Part shown: one piece after another, positions 34,801 to 49,800 of the stretch
How the letters are laid out: the number at the start of each line of letters is the position of its first letter
Position numbering within the stretch: the stretch's first letter is position 1
DNA from: Apostichopus japonicus
Lineage: Eukaryota > Echinodermata > Holothuroidea > Aspidochirotida > Stichopodidae
NCBI RefSeq assembly: GCF_037975245.1
Contig: NC_092568.1
Location: 35,024,501 to 35,088,500 of the forward strand
Direction: 5' to 3'
DNA length: 64,000 nt
The notes under the pieces: generated by a model
Seen by the model: the letters and a program-made list of their open reading frames with translations, nothing else
Database searches by the model: none
What the model was told of the DNA's origin: nothing
Position numbers and translations under genes: made by a program

Positions 34801-37800
34801 CAAAATGCATTGTACTAATGGACAAATTGAAGGTAAGTATTGAAACTGTGTCACATCTGCTTGTTTGTATGTTTTTTGTTTGTTTTTGTTTTTTTTAGCC
34901 ATCATTTATTGTCAAATCTTTTGCCATAATAACAAACTTATATGAAAACATATATATGACACTAAATAACTGTTTGATTACAACTATTCAATATTCAAAG
35001 AGCATAGCACAATTACTAAAAGTGTCTCTCATGAGATTGTATGATAGAGGTCCCTGATGTTTACCATGATCTAAATGTTTCTCAACTTCTCAAATTTTAA
35101 TTTAATCAAAAAAATTTTTGGAAAAAATATAAATTTAAAATGCTAATTCTAAACATGAAATAAAGATACACAATGCATTGTACTAATGGCCAAATTGAAT
35201 GTAAGTACTGATCCTGTGTCACATCTGTTTGTTTGTATGTTATTGTCAAATGACACATGCGACTTTTACGTCTGTCATATTGTCCCCTCACCTTTGCAAT
35301 GTCACTAATCAGAAGACTGAATGTGCCATAGTCAAACCAGCTCGATGCATCACTTCTGTTCCTGGCGAGGCGCTGTGGAGATACCGGATAAAGAAAATAA
35401 CCATTATCTTATATTTCATAAACTTTAAAAGATAGATTACATAAAAGATGAAAGATATTGTCCACTGACGACAAAGGACGATATCCTGCTGAAAAATTTT
35501 GCGTCAAATATCATTTTATATAACATTTCTATAACTGCATTTGACCAGATATGATGTAATGGACGCACACTGACTAATTGGCTTTATTCTTTTCTTGAAA
35601 ATGTAAATCCAATTTTCTACCTTGTATGTTATAATTGCATTCACTTCAGAAATTAGGATTGTGATAACTTCACATTCACTTTGGTAAATTGGAACCTTAT
35701 CTAATCAAAGGTCAAAACAATAAGTGACGGAGAAAAAAGAAGAAAAAAAACTGTTTGCTTCAGTGTGAATATGACATCAGACCTGTTTGTTACAAGTTCA
35801 CTTGTGGCACAAAGTGTGACAAATTTCAACCATAAAAATCTCAGAAAGACTACGAAATGAATTGAGAGCGAAATTCCGCTGGAATGCTTAGAACAGTTTC
35901 CTCTTACACCAGTTAATAATTATTTCTCTCCTGAACTAATCTGTTGAAGTGCACAGACCTCTAAAGGAAAGTGAAGTAAGTATACCAAGAAACTAGCGTG
36001 TTGTATCAAATGATAACAGCTGAAAAGAAAACAGTTTGATCATGATGTCCTTCACATTAAAAATGTCCAACTATTCAATATGACATGATGATGTTGTTTT
36101 ACGTGGGTGGATGGGAGTCTTGGGCAGAGATCGATCAAGCTACTGCCTTACAGTACGAGCGCTAGGTCTGTGGATGTTTATACTCAAAATGACCTCGTTT
36201 ATAACCTAATTAACCGAGCTTATAGAATTGATAATTGGATGGAAAACCGTGGCAATCTGACGATTTCATCAGAGGAGGAATATCTAATCAATTTAATTGA
36301 AAGATGTGACATGTTTTGATCGGTTTGGTTTAGTTTACTGTTGTACAGTCGAAAAGAAAGAACCAGATGGGGGTATGGGAGTTTTTCATAAAGGATCGTA
36401 AGAAAGAGAGGCTAAAACACAGAAATCAGAAATCATATTAAATTGTTGGAAAATACTAGTCAAAGACATTATTTAACCTGTATTCACTTCATTGACAATA
36501 CAACTAACAACTTCAAAATTCCTCTGGGAAAATGCAATTTCTGAGATCAATGATTCGACTTTGGCCATTTTGCATGGTTGAGTCAATGACTTACAGTATT
36601 CTTAATAGTTATAAGAAATAAAAAACATAAACAGCATATAAGAAAGCGATGGCCAATCTCAAGAAAATAGTGGTAAGACTGCAGAGTTACATATAAGACT
36701 ATTGAAAATCTTTGAGAGAAGTTACAAGCTACCATTGGTAACTGTTTACTCTATTGTGTTTAGCAAACAGTTCAAGCTGATTAAATGATAAATACAGATT
36801 AAATTCATCAGGAAGACTGGAGTTCTCAAAATACTCACTTTCGTTAATAAATATTGAAAATATCTTGAATGTGAGCTCATTATGTTGCTACCCCATCACT
36901 AGCAAACTAGAACCATATTCATTTATCCAAAACAGATTAATAGTTCACAGCATTTAATAACAAAGTTCTCAAAATTCTCATAGGAAAAACATAACAAATA
37001 AAATAGAACACTTACCTCCTGGTAATATTTGGAAGCCAACTCAAAGTTTTCGTTGACCTCCGCCTCTCGGGCAAAATGTCTCAACTGTTCGTCGGTGGTG
37101 ACCGGTGCTGGTACGGGTGTCTCATCCTCCAGGGAGAGGGCCTGCCCGAGGCCTACGTGCATCTGGTCTACCAGGAATACGTACAACTCGCTCAAGAAGG
37201 ACTCAAGCTCATCTTGGTCCTTAAAGTTACTAGTCTTCAGGTATTTCTCTCTCACTATCTTCACTACCGAGTGCTATGTAGGGGAGGAAAATTTATGAAA
37301 AAAAAAATCCCATTAATTTAAAGGTGATGAATATTCATTAAAGTTTTTCTCCTGTGACAACAGTGCGCACTTACTTGGCATTGTAAGTTATGACAATTTA
37401 GCTTTCAACTTGTTGCATTCCTGTGATTAATATTTCAAGCAAAGGCACTTTTTAAGAAGCAGGATGGAGAGTCTGGACACCAAAACCAAACAATGTGATC
37501 CACTCTCAACCCCAATTCCTTTACATTTAGACTGTAAAAGTGTGATAATGTTTTGTCGAGTGAGTTTCACAAGTCCCTTGGGAAGGGAATATTTTAGGTG
37601 ATCACTTTCTTGGATCTGAAAAGTTGAGGAATTGCTAATTCCAGTACTTGATTATTGGTAGTATGAAACTTCACGAACTAATTTAGTGTCATGATGGGGC
37701 TTCCAGTGAGACAACCTATTCACAACATTCGTAATACTGGCAACTGAATGGTTAAATTAACATTGTCTGCTGATAAGAAGTATACAACTTAAAATATTGC

Positions 37801-40800
37801 ATAGTAAATTAACAATGCATGCTGGGTAAGAAGTATACAACTTAAAATGTTGCATGGTAAATTAATATTGTCTGCTGGCTAAGAAGTACACAACTTAAAA
37901 TGTTGCATGTTTCATTATTGTCTTTGCTTCTTCAAACTGTTTACTTTCACAAATAATACAGCACTTTAGTGCTATGTTTTTAATGTATTCAGTTTTCCCA
38001 TATAGACAGTTAAAGTTAAGTAGATATTTATCATAAATTTAAAAAGTTTGAATTCAAGTAAATATATGTATCATAATTTTTGAAGGTATCAGGAAGTCTC
38101 TAGTCTCACAGTTTTCTATTTACATGAAGCAAGGGAATGACTGCCAAGAAAATCGACCATTTCAATACAGAATCAACAAATTCTATGTCAGGGCTTTGCA
38201 TGCAAATTTATCTGTAATGAAAGCCTTGTTTGTTGACATTTCAAGACAAGAAAAAGGGATTATATTTGTTGATTCTCCCATTCTTTCCTCTCATCAATGA
38301 TGGCTTAAAATTATAATAAAATATTTGTAAAGGAAGACAATCATTCTAGTTTTTAATGGAGAGTAAATCAGACCTTTGATGACATACTGACGAAACCAAA
38401 AATATAACAATTGGCCAAAATATAGGTTTATTTCGGTTAATTTAAAGTAAGCAATTCTGCAAAGTTACCTTGATTTGTTCCTTAAATGCAAAATATTTGC
38501 CGGAGGTGTTGAGTTCATATATGAGCCTCCTCTTACGGTCTTCCATGGCTTCACCGTTACTCTGTAGCTGGTTGTTCTGAATCTCGTCACTGTACAATGT
38601 CCTGTAGAAATGGGGGGGGGGGGGGGGAGGTCAGATGGTTTTTATGAAAGATACAGAAAAAGTTAATTAACACAATATGTTAGTTATACAGATAAAGCCC
38701 ATTCAAGTAATATAGTAACTCATGTTTTTAACTCAAAGCACATTTTAACGGTGGCTTCACTGGAACAGATGGACAAATATGGATATATTTTGACAAATAT
38801 CTACAGAAGTCTAGAAATTTCCTTGTTTGAGTTTAACTCAGACACATCATCTTCACCAATGATTGGATCCCAAGAATGTAATGATACCATTCCCTCTCAC
38901 TACCCCCCACCTCACCCTCTCCCCCACCTCACCCTTACTCCCACCATCTTCCAGACCTCACCCCCCCCCTCCCCCTCCACCTCACCATCTCTCCCATGTA
39001 TAAGGTTTAATCTACAAATAGAGCTAAACAGGTCAGGCGAATATAAAGTATGAATGAATTAGAATTAAGACATGCTAACTTTTAAGCCAAGTGGATTACT
39101 ATATCGTTCAAGAATAAATTTAAAAGTGATTTGTAGAAATGGTATAAACCAGTTAGCGACAATAAAGTGAAGAGGTACACTACTATGTGATTTGACACCA
39201 GAGTATGAGAAGGCTTAGAAAGCCCAGACTTCAAGCAGACTTGATCTAAATAAAAATATGCCAAAGACAAAAATGGAATCAAGATTACCTAAATTCATCC
39301 AGGACAAGATTTCCTATTTTTGAGACCTGATGATGGAAGTCCTCTACCGCTCTTTGAGCTCCATTTGTCCTCCGAGGAAACAGAGGACGAGGTGGGATGT
39401 ACTCTGCAACTCTATAAGATAGGGAGAAAAGAAGTAACAGTAAAGAAAGAGGAACAAAATCAAAGAAACAAACAGGTGTTCCATTCAAAAGAAAGATGCA
39501 TCGGAACTCATCGGTAATGTAAATTTCCATCAACAGCCATGAAGAAAAACACTGCTCAACTCTATGGGAGAGATATTTGACAACTATGGAAGGAATGTAG
39601 TTAATAATAATAATAGTATTCCACTTTTATATACCCCTCTTTATACTAGCAATAGGTCTCAAAGCGCTTTACAGATGATATGTTACCCCTGGTCAATGAT
39701 AACCTGTCCCAGAGACAATCCCTCCAGACGGCTGCAATTATATACTGCGCCCAATGACAAGTTACCTCACAGGTACCCATTTAACCCCTGGGTGGAAGGA
39801 GGCAATTGAGACATAGCATCTTGCCCAAGGAAACAACGTAGTGAACTAGGCAGGAGTCGAACCAGCAATTCTTGGATCACGAGTCCGAGGCCTTAGCCAA
39901 TGTTCCACCACGCTCTATATATAGTTGCCTCATATAGTTCAGGCCCTACAAATGACTCCATACAAAAGGGGGTTGGGTGGGAGGGGTTTGCTTACCTACA
40001 AGTGGAGAGGGATTTACAGTTATACAGTACACCTTAATATAACATTAAAATGAAACATCAATCACTTTCGTGCCCGAAGAGAGGTAAGGCCACTTCCAGA
40101 TCATCCGTGGAATACTTATGGACCGAAATACCCGAAGGTTATCGCATTTTTGTCATTTTTCATACTGTTGGTTTGTATAGAATCCACCTTTCAAGAGACC
40201 CTGCAGTTCATACAGATATATAAATACATAAAATAACACATGAATACTTGCACTATGGAAACAGGTGTTTCAGCTCTGCCGCTCCTGAAGTCTGGAACAA
40301 TTTGCCAACAAACATCCGTAGAACAACTAATCTTATTCGTTTTTAAAAAGATTTGATGACGTACCTTTCTAGCTGCTTTTAAACTGTCATTATACTTCTT
40401 AGCCTGGTTTAACTGTTTATGTTCCTTTTTTTCACTTATTTGTTATTGTACAGCACTTCAAAATTTCTGGGTGGCGCTATATAAGTATTACGTATTATTA
40501 CGTATTATTATTACACAATGTGGACGTGCTGCATGCTCACCTGTTAGCGAGTTCCTCTGGCGCCCTCTTGGGTACCACTGGTTTCTCTAACTCAAATTCA
40601 AGCATGATGTAGGTTCTGGCTTCGTCGTACTGCATCCCCTCCAAGTTCTGTTGAGGTTGGGTCTCCGCCTCCGAAGCTGTGTCCGTACCCGGTGCGCTGG
40701 GCTTCAACATTTGAGACGGCTGCTGTTGGAAACAAAAATCATATTTAATCACTACAGATTGATACAGCTCTTAAACTCATTATCGAGGTTACTTGACAAT

Positions 40801-43800
40801 TTCCATGTCCTGACAATTTTTCTGAGGGAAGGAACATAGATACATGTATTGTGTTGGGAAAGAGTCAACTACTGTACCACATGGTACTGCAAACAGTTAT
40901 GTGATTTAAAGGGTGTGAAGACTCGCGCAAAAAGAAACGTCTAATGCCGGTAATCTAACCTAGTTTCGAATGAGGTGTAACAGAAGTTTTACACACCACC
41001 AACGATCCCAGAAAATACACACACAGCTTGCTACCGTCCGTAATTAGACACTAGTGTACAATCAGTACATACAGCTGCGGTCAATACCCCAAGCACAGTG
41101 TACAAACAATACAGCGATGGACATCTCAGGTCCAGCTAAAGATAACAAGGTATCACGTTTCATTACTGTCTGCATTTTGTAGCGACAAGAGAAAAACTTC
41201 ACTTGCAAGCAACGAAAAGTTAACTTTTTAAAGATGGTGGCACGCTGTTTGGGGCGAGTCTTCAATGCCTTTAATTTAATCTGAAAGCAAAGTCAATAGT
41301 ATTGTTTGACTACAGGCAGGTATGCTCTACTCTCCTATCCATTAATAGTAAGAAAATTTAACTCAAAGTTCCATATAGTAAAATCCATGTAGAGGAAATC
41401 AACGTCGATACAGAAAGAAAGAATTGAGCATTACTAGGATTTATTTCACAAATCAGAGAACAGTATATTAACCCTGCACAAATAGAAACGATTGCATATC
41501 GGAAAGAACATAGATGCAAAGAAACGTTTAGAGCGTCACATAACTTTTCAAAATGAGCCTTTACAGCTAGTAGACCTTGGCTGGTTGTGAAGAAAGAATA
41601 AAAATAACAGACATCTCACATATCCTACCAATCGATAAACAGACGGTTTAACTTCATCACTTGTTGTCAACAACTTTGGAAACATTCCATGAGTCAAAGT
41701 AACATGATCAAAACATTATTGAGAAAATTTAAACAACTATTCATTTCCACAAAAGATAATGCTAGATTGATTTCTTGACCTTACATTAACAAACGACCTA
41801 GATTTGACAATGGCTTTTAATTGTCCTGTTCCTTATTTATTTATCTTACTTTTACTTTTCTTCTTTTTTTTCTTCTTTTTTTCTTGGTATTTTTGTTTTT
41901 TTAGTAATTGAAGAATATTACCAACATAAATGCTTGAAAGAGTTGTGACATACTGTGGCAATAAATAGGATGTTCAACTTTCATTTTAAACTCTTGTCTT
42001 CAGTTCACAAATATACCCATGCAAAGAATTACATCCATTTAATAATCTACATTCACATATTTGTAAATAAAATAAATAGCAGCAGTTGCTTCGGATGAAA
42101 AGTGCAGTAATTTGTCAGCATTATTCATATTCAAAACACTAAACTGTGCTTTTGTAATTTATTACTAGCTACAGCTGAGCAAGATATTGAAAGATGCAGC
42201 CTTTTTATTACGACTAAGTGTACGGAAAGACTGTGGTACCTATGTTTAGCATGTAGCCTAAGACCAGACTTTTGCATTTCACATTTTTTTCTTTCTTAAT
42301 TTTATGCTGTTTGAAAAGCAGAAGCGCACAATTTAACTAAAGGAAAATTACCTATCAACTGGGTTTTAAGTGCTAAAGGAAGTGGTCCAACAAAAATATA
42401 TGAAACATGACCAATAATATCTGTCTATACAGCATAATATCACTCCTCTAAAAGGAAGAAAAAGAAACCAGGAACGACTTGTAAGAAATTAAAACGAAAG
42501 AAGAAAACTAATCCCGTGGGGATACTTGTCAGAACAGCAATGGGGCTTGGCCATCAAAATGATTCTTTAATGGAAAGGCAGACCAAGGAACTGGCAGATT
42601 GCTTTTACTCTAAATAAACTTGGTTTTCTAGTGGGGTCTTTTGAGGGCAACTTCCAAGGAAATTCTTCAAACATGATATTTAATTCACCTTCAACTATCG
42701 GACAGAGTCTGGCACAAAATTAATTTTGACATGTTATAGATCAATGATAGTTAGTAACCTTCAAGAGAACAGGTTTTAAGTTTGAATACTATGATTAGCA
42801 TGTCATAAGTGATGCGTTTAAACATCGGAAGCTTACCAATCAAAGTGGCTGAACTGCTTAGTCTAGCATACAACATGTACATATCTGTTAGTTCTTACTC
42901 CTCAGAAGTAACTTCACATTCAATATGTCATAAATGGCCTCAAATAAAACTTAGCAATTATTCCAAAGTTTTCAAGGATGTAGTTTATTCTTTATATTAA
43001 GTATAAAGATAAAATCTTTCAATTATGTTTGATAGTAAGCTCTTATGTAAATTATTGTTGTTGCTTTTAATACACTTCCCCTGTTTTTGGTATTATTATT
43101 ATATATATATTACTTTATATTATCATACGTTGACATGTGAGCCAACTTCAAGCAGGGAGGGAAATGTCAGATAGTGAGGGTTTCCCTAAGGTGAACTGTG
43201 TGTGATTTGCTAGTGTATTGTCCTGGCTGAGGCAGTCTGCCTTGGAGTATAAATGGCGAACAAGTTTATTCTAGTGTATTCGGGGGATTCAATATTTAGC
43301 CTCTTCCCGTGAAGATGATATTTTAACTCACCCTCATTTTACCTATTAACAATTGTGTAACTGCCAAGGAATACAAACTTTATGTATTATCATATTGGAT
43401 GTATACTCTAGGAGGAGACAATTTATAACCTGATATTATTGTCATTCCAGAGAAATATTACATAATTAAAATCTGCGCCTACATTTATTAATGAGAAATT
43501 CACTGAACTAAATTTTTTTAATGATGGGGGGGGGGGGCTTACAACTCTCTAGAAATAAGTACTGGACTAAGCTAACATTCTTAAACACGGTGCACTCCAA
43601 ACCATAACATTTCTTACTGGTCAACATCTTCAAGAGATGTTGAAATATAGCCTGCATTCATATTTTGTTAGACTATGACCGATCTACATAAACTTTCTGC
43701 CTAAATTTATAATCCCTTCACAACAGCCCATGATGTAAACTCAAACAGTACTAACTTTAACAGTTCATTAAAAAGCAAGAATGAGTTTCATTTTTCTTTA

Positions 43801-46800
43801 ATGCTAGAAGTGAATGCTTATCAAACTATATCTATATAGTTAGCAATAATATAAATGGTAACAATTCTATAACAAATATTAAATGCTTAAAGTGAGAGGG
43901 TTTTTTTTTTTTTTTTACTTTTAAAATGACTCTCAAATTGAGGAAGAAATGTATGTGACATATCTTGTACCTAGTTTTTAGTCTAGTACATGATCTTTGA
44001 TAGGTTGAACAAGTGATTTGAAGAATTTCTTTTTCACATGAAGTCAAATGTGAAACAAGTATGTAGTGAGAGAGAGATTATACAAATCTACAAGAAGGAC
44101 ACAGAATTACACATTACACATACACCATACAACAGTTTCACAAATAATATAAAAGAAAACAATTCTATAGAAAAAAATATGGGCAAATAGTTAGCATACA
44201 TTGGGTTCAAGGAGTACTTTAGAGTGTACCAATATGGAGGATACATGGCAGCAATTTCAATTTAAATTCTGAACTACGAGGAGGAAGTTTTGAAGTAAAT
44301 GAAGGCTCTTTTAGTCGCACTAAAAGACAAACAGAATGGTAAATGATTAATAAAAACAAACATACTTTTCTTGAACGCTAAATAGAGGTGTGAATGGATG
44401 AAAAACAAAAATCAAACATTGATACAGTGCTGAGAATATGTGAACGATGCAACTTAAAGGTGCGATGAAAAAAACAAAATCCATCCAACTAAAATATATG
44501 CATATATTCATGAAGTAGAACTGTTATAAACTCCTTTACAAGAATCAACCCATGTTAAATCTTAACATAATGAGTACCACATACGACCTTCAAGTTTACA
44601 TTTCATTGCTTTTGGGGTTTTTTTTCTTGAAATAACTTCCATAAAGGATTTATGTTGTCATATTGTGTAAATAGCCCCCCCCCCCCAGATCCCTTGAAAT
44701 GTTAAATTTCCAATGTCAGTGCAAACATTAAAGGATTTGTATCTAGCTTATATTAGTGGAAGTTGTTTAATGTTTTAACAACCAAAGTATGGCCTTGTGT
44801 CTAGGGAAATTGTATACCCGATCATCTCTGTTTCTGGTTGGGTGTGTTAGTTAAGGAATTTAGAGTAACCTTCACAGCATGTAGTTCACATAAATGACTC
44901 TGTTCAGTTGCATGAGTGAGAGAAGTCAAATAATTTGCGCAATAATATGTGACATTTACAAGGTGACAACAGCTACCTCCGTCAGTCATGTCTGATATCT
45001 ACCAAAGAAGGTGAGGGTGGGGTTGGGGTTGGGAGGGGGTTGGGGAGGAGATGTACTTTCTAGGGAAAATCTTTATAGAGAAGAAAATATCCCCATCTCT
45101 CACCTCCCCATGTAAGAACTTTTGAAAATGTTGCAGTGCACACAGAAAGATATCATACGTAATGTATAATTTATACAGAATGATTGACAGTTTAAATATA
45201 TTGCTCTTTATATTAGATGTAGGTGATTTATACCTTCTTCCCATTTCTCGGAGATAAATCCTGTAATTGCAACCAATGTTTTGTACATATAAAACATATA
45301 AAAATAATGATAAAACATAATAAATAGCAAATAAATAAAATCACAATTAAAGAACCCTACAGTATAATAAGGCAATATTGAAATGTCATTATTAAAATGG
45401 CATAAAAGGCCAGAACATAAAGTCTTTAGTGACACCTCAAGGATTCAGAATTTGTTTATGTACTTGAAAATACCTAGAAGATTGTAGCAGCTTTTTTTTT
45501 AGTTTCTTTTAGAAAACCTGGAATTTAAACTCTTTCTCTGTTAACTTTGAATACAGAAATTTCTTGTAATTGTAACCAATTTTTTGTATATCACAGGTAT
45601 GAAAATCATTAATAAGATCAAAATGCAAGGCCATACAGTATATAAACCAATATTTAGTAATATTGGAATGAAATGATTAAATACAGCATATAAACCAATA
45701 TTTAGTAATATTGCAATGTAATTACTAAATGGCATAAAGGCTTGAATCTAAAGCCTTTTAGCAAACATTTAAGGGTTCAAATCTTGAAAGTAACTTTAAA
45801 ATTTCATTTAAGTAAACAAATCTGGATTTCACCCCCTGAGTTTATCAACTCTTAACTTTGAATATCAACTCTTAACTTTGAATACACACTTTTTTTGAAA
45901 ACTAGAAAACAATGAAACACTGTTGAAAGTTATCACTCATTCATTACAATGGTGAGAAAAATCATTAGAAAATGGGTGAAAAAAAATATGTTGGCTCTAT
46001 GTTCCCAATCATAGTAAGTTCCAAATGCACACAAAGATAAAAATTGGTTAAATTTTAGTTTTGCTCGAAATCTGATCAAGTTTCACTTTCAAAATTGTAA
46101 CAACCATCAGGGATTTTTTTGGTTTCTATGGGTTGAGTCAACGAAATTTTATCAACGAGCATGTAAGTATTTTACTCCCTTTTAAAAATATTGTTGCAGA
46201 CGCTACTTATCCAATAGTTTGCTGAGTCACATTCAAGAGCACGCACACACTGACTATATGACAAAGTTGGACAAATTTTGTTGATAATCTGGCAATCTTT
46301 CAAATTGATGCAAAGCCGCAACATGGAATTATATTGTGGAAACAAAAAGAAAAATAATTTCATAATATTTAAAGAAAATATCATCTTAAAAAAAAAAGAT
46401 CTACTTTTCAGACTTCCTACCTTTTTGGTTACATCTTTGTCTTTATCTTTACCACCTTTCTCATCTTTGCCTCCTTTTCCTCCCTTCAAGAAAGGGGACG
46501 CATTCCGAAACATTGACGTAGCCACTCGTACTGCTTCTTCCGCCAAGCCTCCTTTTCTCTTTGTCTGTCAATCAAGACGTTGAAAACAATCAGCATTTCT
46601 ATCATCTTTATTTTAGCATCTGAAGAAGATCCTGCTAGGATCGAAACGTCAGGCCAACTTACTTCACACATTCTCTTACACAGGCTCTCTAGTGGATAAG
46701 CAGTTTGCCAGCAGTTTTATATTATTTTGATCTTTATTTTATGTCTAATGAAAAAAACAAAGCAAACTAAACATGTAAACTGAAAGGAGAAAAGAAAGTT

Positions 46801-49800
46801 TTGATATCAAAACAATAAAATGAATTAATTACATAATTTTGGTAATATTTTGCTGCAAAAAGAAAGTTAAATTATTTAAATTTGTATGAACATACATCCA
46901 ATCATTAACGTAAAAAAATAGTAGTAATCATTTCAGAGGCACAGGGATCAGAGGACAGACTTCTCCCTTCACCTCATCCACCCCCCGCCCCTCCTCCTCC
47001 CCCCTCCCCCATCTTTCCCTCCCTCTCTCCCAGGCAAGAGCAGAATACACAACTATGTTTTCCAAATGGCAGAACCAATTATTTTATCAGTCAAATCTAC
47101 AGATGATGCTAACAAACTCAGCACAAATAGACCAACAGAAATCAGATTACTAACTTCAGATAAACTTCACAAAACACCCACATAATTTATGTATTAAAGA
47201 AAGTGAACATAAAAATTGTCAAATTTTTACCTTTTCAAAGACTTCTTGTTCATTGAAAGCATGTACTGTGTACGCTCCACGGATCTTTTTCACTAAGAAG
47301 GAAATCGTTTGAAATGTTCACTTGAATGCATAATTTTGTAGGTAATTTCCCAGAGGATAGCTCAACATGAGAACAATAATGTAAATTCATACTTGTTAAG
47401 CACACAGCTAATGCATTGGAAAAACTATCATAAAACCATCGAGCGTAGCATAAAAAAATGCAAGTTTCCTGGGACCCACTACCCCACTCCTTTGCCTCTC
47501 CCCCCCCCCCACCACCCATCCCACAGTTTTAAAATCAGACAATACCATATTGGTTCACAATAATTCACAGATAGATAATCAAGAATTTCAAGACAACATG
47601 GTAAAAAACCTGGTGTTCCAATAGGGTAGGTGTTGTACCTTCATGCAAAACATATTGCAATCTGTCTACAGTGCTAGTACTGGGTTTTAATACATAACAA
47701 GGTCAAAACCATTCTCACCCAAAATCTGCAACATTCATTTCTTAAATACTATAGCTCAGGTTATGAAACTTTCTATTTGCTTATGTTTTGTTGTATTTTT
47801 TTATCTCATTGCTTATTTTCTCCAATGGATTCCATATAAGAGGGTGACAAACATGAACCAAATTTTGATAATTATGAAGCCACTTAATTGAGTGGTTGGA
47901 AGGACAAGCCAAGGATGTCAGCGATAATTATCAGCATTTCAATGACAATTCTATACCAGAAAGTTAAAGAATAATCCTTAAGAATGAACCTTGAGAGGTA
48001 AAATCTTATCATCTTTGATCTTAAATTGTCGTCATGGTGATGAATTTCTTTGTTGTCTTATCATATCCAAGTGTGTCAGGAATTACCTTGAAATACACGA
48101 TTAAACAGCCTAAAACATGTATTAAGTTCAACAAGCAAAGAAACATTTGTGACGCCGGTAAAAGAAGTGCAAAAGGATTAAGTGAGCCTGACGTCAGTCA
48201 AAGATCATTGCAACTATGGAGAGAAGCTTTACTTACCCCCAGGATAGAGCAGAGGGGCAAGATTGACGTAAGCAACACCATGGAAAAATATTTGGTTCTC
48301 TTCGTCCTGAAAATTGTAAAATCATGATCGAGCAGAAGTTAAAGTTAAGAAGGTTCTCGCCATTTAGGTCAAGATATAGAGATAAATAAAAATTCAAAAA
48401 CAATATAAATTGGGAGATATTTTGTAGACAAGTTACTCTTTGTTTTTCTATTGAATAAGGGATTCCCATAGTCTTGAAATTGCCAGTTAAACTGAGGTCT
48501 TTGGATTCTATTATTTAATTCAACACTGTCTTAAAACTAGTCTTTTCTCTCAATTCTATTAGTTTTTGCACCTTCAGCACCCCGTAAAGCGCATTGAACA
48601 ACTTTTGTTGGAGTCTGCGCTATATAAGACTAGTTATCATTGTATTTATTATTAATTTATGCAACTGTGAATTCGGTTCTGATTCTTTCTTTAATGACAG
48701 ATCACTAAAAAACAAACAAACTCAATAAGCTTGGGAGTTATCTTAAAGACAGAGTACTACTTCCTTTTTGTATAAAAATATACCATTGTTTTTCAAATTG
48801 CCTTAATTGGTAATTTGACACTATTTTGTGTTGTTCATACCTTGCCCTTGCCTTTACTAGCTGATGGAGTGGGCATCCTCATTACCTCCACAGGCCAAAG
48901 TCTAGTGGTTGCAATCTTGGTCTGCAAGCTGCAAGTTCAAAGAGGTGAAAAATTACATAAAAACAAATTGTCCCCAATAAAAATATAAGAGAGAAATATC
49001 ATAATTATATAAAACTTTAATGACAAACACAAACAACAAACATGCATAATGCCAAACAGCATACAGTTCCATGGTTCTTGCAAAAATATTAATGAGAAGA
49101 ATAGAGTACCTGGCTATTGACACCCCTGAGAATATATTTTAAAGCCCTTTCACAGCCAGATATATCTAAAACAGATTTAATTTGCTCAGAGCTCTGTGTA
49201 AACGCGCTCACACGATGTGTTGTTTGTGTATTGTTACGAAGTGTGCGTCATGTAAAGTTGCAGTGCTACTGCGCGTGTGCGTGTTTGTGCGAGTGTGCGT
49301 GCGTGCGTAAGTATGTGTTTGAATTTTGTTGTTTTCGTTGGTTCTGTCTTTACGGTCATTTACCGTAATTTGAGTTCAGTCAATATCAAGAACGTATTGA
49401 AGCAAGAAGTATTTCCCAGTGTTAAACCAAAGATTTTATGTAAGTTGTGCTTTAATTGATGTAACGTTGTATATTTGTTGCATACATAATTATTTATTCT
49501 GTATGATTTGGATTTATGTATTTATTCTTCAATAATTGACTTGTTCATTAATCGATTTCCTGATTAATTAATTACAAACGTATGTTTCGTTTTTATTTGT
49601 TTAGTTACCAGATTGACAGATTAGCAGATTAACAGATTAACAGATTACCAGATTACCAGATATCATAGCTAATAAACCACGAATCGACTCAACATTACAT
49701 CTGCGTTGAATAATCTTTGGATTACAGGAATACGGAATAAAGAAATCTTTATTGATTTACACTCTGGACTGAAGTTGTAACTGACGTCATCACCTGAAGA

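Noticed and set aside
43130..43340. Solo LTR with TATA box
   Set aside because: No target duplication, no TG/CA ends pinned down and no second copy in the window; kept only as a low-confidence note.
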